Shown in pieces: positions 34,696-35,761 of a stretch of DNA of 35,761 bases (position 1 is the stretch's first letter; each line of letters opens with the position of its first letter). The notes beneath the pieces are model-generated. The model was given only the letters and a program-made list of their open reading frames with translations, was not told the origin of the DNA and ran no database searches. Source of the DNA: Lactarius indigo (lineage: Eukaryota > Basidiomycota > Agaricomycetes > Russulales > Russulaceae); the NCBI GenBank assembly GCA_025766275.1, contig JAFKAC010000273.1, positions 1-35,761 on the forward strand, given 5' to 3'. Position numbers and translations under genes: made by a program.

Positions 34696-35761
34696 CTAAG
34701 AAAAGTAGAAATCGAGAAGCGACGCGTTCACTCCCGAATCGGAGCCTGAGCTATCGTCATCCGAGCTTGAGTCCGATGAGTGATCGCTGTCACGGGTATG
34801 AGCAGTGGATGCTCAGAGAGTAACGTCCCCGTTTGCAGTCTTTTCGAACAGCTTCATGCGATCCTCGAGTTTGCGAATCTTCTCCGCTTCGAGGTCTTCA
34901 TCCATACTCTTGCGTTTTAGCCCGCCTGTTCCGGTGCCCTTGCCCGTTCGACTGCGCTTCACAGGAGGTTGGCGTAGGGGGCGAATGACGAAGTTGTACA
35001 GTTTAGTGAGAACAGATGCGGGGAGTGTATCAATCTCCAGCTCAATCTCCTCCTGACTCTGTTAGACTGGTTAGGAACAGTGGATAGATATAGCATGGTA
35101 CGACACTTACATCTCGAATTTCAGGCACACCTTCATGAATGATCTGAATAACCCGCTCCAACTTCTGCCCGTCAAGTGTCTGGATGGCCTCGCTCAATCT
35201 TTCTTTTGCTCGAAAGAAAGCACATCATCATCTGGGATCTGGGCCTTCTTTGGCGCAGCTTTCTTTTTCGGAGGTGCTTTAACTTCCTTCTTCCCTGCTT
35301 TGGAGGAAGATGTTACGGGAGCCGAAGCAGAAGCATCCTTTTTCTTGGTCTTTTTCGACTTCTTCTCCTTCTGATTCTTCAATGCGCTGATACTGTTACG
35401 CATCGTTTCAATTTGAGACTCCATGGTGGCGATAGCGACTGGAGAATATTAGAACGTGACAATCCGAAATGATAGAGAACGTACGGGCACGAGTGCGCTC
35501 ATCGTCGGAGTCAGATTCGTCCTCATCCTCGTCTTCCGACTCTGCCCGAAGCGGCGGTAAACCCTTCCACTTCTCCTCAAATAGCTTCCTCAGCTCGAGA
35601 CCTGCTTGATGTACGGGTGTGCCGGGGGATTATAGAGGAAGCAGTTATTGATGATCAGCTTGATATCATCGCGAAACTTCTCAGCCGAAGTATAGGCGCC
35701 ACTGTCAAGCTTGGCACGCATCGTACTCAAGTCCATGGGCTTCTTAACTATCTTAGGATAA
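34696..35761 (-). CDS. BDF1: BET bromodomain factor, 3' part only, with apparent indels
   Basis: The gene runs off the right edge, so the first bromodomain and start are missing. Segments are 35761-35485, 35438-35111 and 35058 onward. The first carries the end of a bromodomain (KKPMDLSTMRAKLDSGAYTS, IINNCFLYNPPAHPY), then an acidic stretch. The second has a Lys-rich linker and the NET domain (DVLSFEQKKD, EAIQTLDGQKLERVIQII, EIELEIDTLPASVLTKLYNF). Two 1-nt losses are needed to keep frame: near 35604 (before GLELRKLFEEKW) and near 35196 (KKD-LSEA). An in-frame TGA lies at 34813-34815, followed in the same frame by an Asp/Ser-rich tail to TAG at 34696. BET factors bind acetylated histones and recruit transcription machinery. 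Confidence 0.8.

Overview
The window looks like nuclear DNA of a filamentous basidiomycete, most likely an Agaricomycete. Genes are packed on both strands and split by many short (about 45-65 nt) GT-AG introns, and the proteins are typical of mushrooms: a fasciclin-domain secreted protein, conserved S/P-rich membrane proteins, a PXA-domain protein and a decayed Crinkler-kinase. I saw no tRNA, rRNA, CRISPR array or intact transposon. For most genes I joined exons by hand and checked that reading phase was kept across every junction.

Left part (0-7 kb): a secreted FAS1 protein (-), then an ASNSD1-type asparagine-synthetase-like protein (+), mitochondrial prohibitin 1 (+) and a three-RRM Pub1/TIA-1-like RNA-binding protein (+). 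Middle-left (7-15.6 kb): a ten-exon secreted glycine-rich modular protein (-), autophagy protein ATG16 (-) divergent from the Rab7/Ypt7 GTPase (+), a mitochondrial branched-chain aminotransferase (-) and a conserved single-pass membrane protein (-). Middle (15.8-21.6 kb): a PXA-domain protein (+), 6-phosphogluconolactonase (-), an uncharacterised S/P/T-rich protein (-) and a probably mitochondrial trypsin-like serine protease (+).

From 21.6 to 24.8 kb is the one gene-poor stretch. It holds an exon-like remnant with a stop and a decayed Crinkler (CRN)-kinase pseudogene carrying nonsense mutations and frameshifts. The right part (25-35.8 kb) has an RBM26/27-like CCCH zinc-finger RNA-binding protein (+), the FANCM-type helicase MPH1 (-), a G-patch/zinc-finger protein (+) and the 3' part of a BET bromodomain factor (-) that runs off the window.

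The genes are mostly unrelated housekeeping functions. The exception is the head-to-head ATG16/Rab7 pair, which both act in autophagy and vacuole delivery. Several head-to-head pairs share very short start-to-start gaps (about 33-200 bp), suggesting bidirectional promoters. The last 2 kb contain three apparent 1-nt frameshifts and an in-frame stop in two otherwise conserved genes, so either the consensus sequence is poor there or these alleles are damaged.
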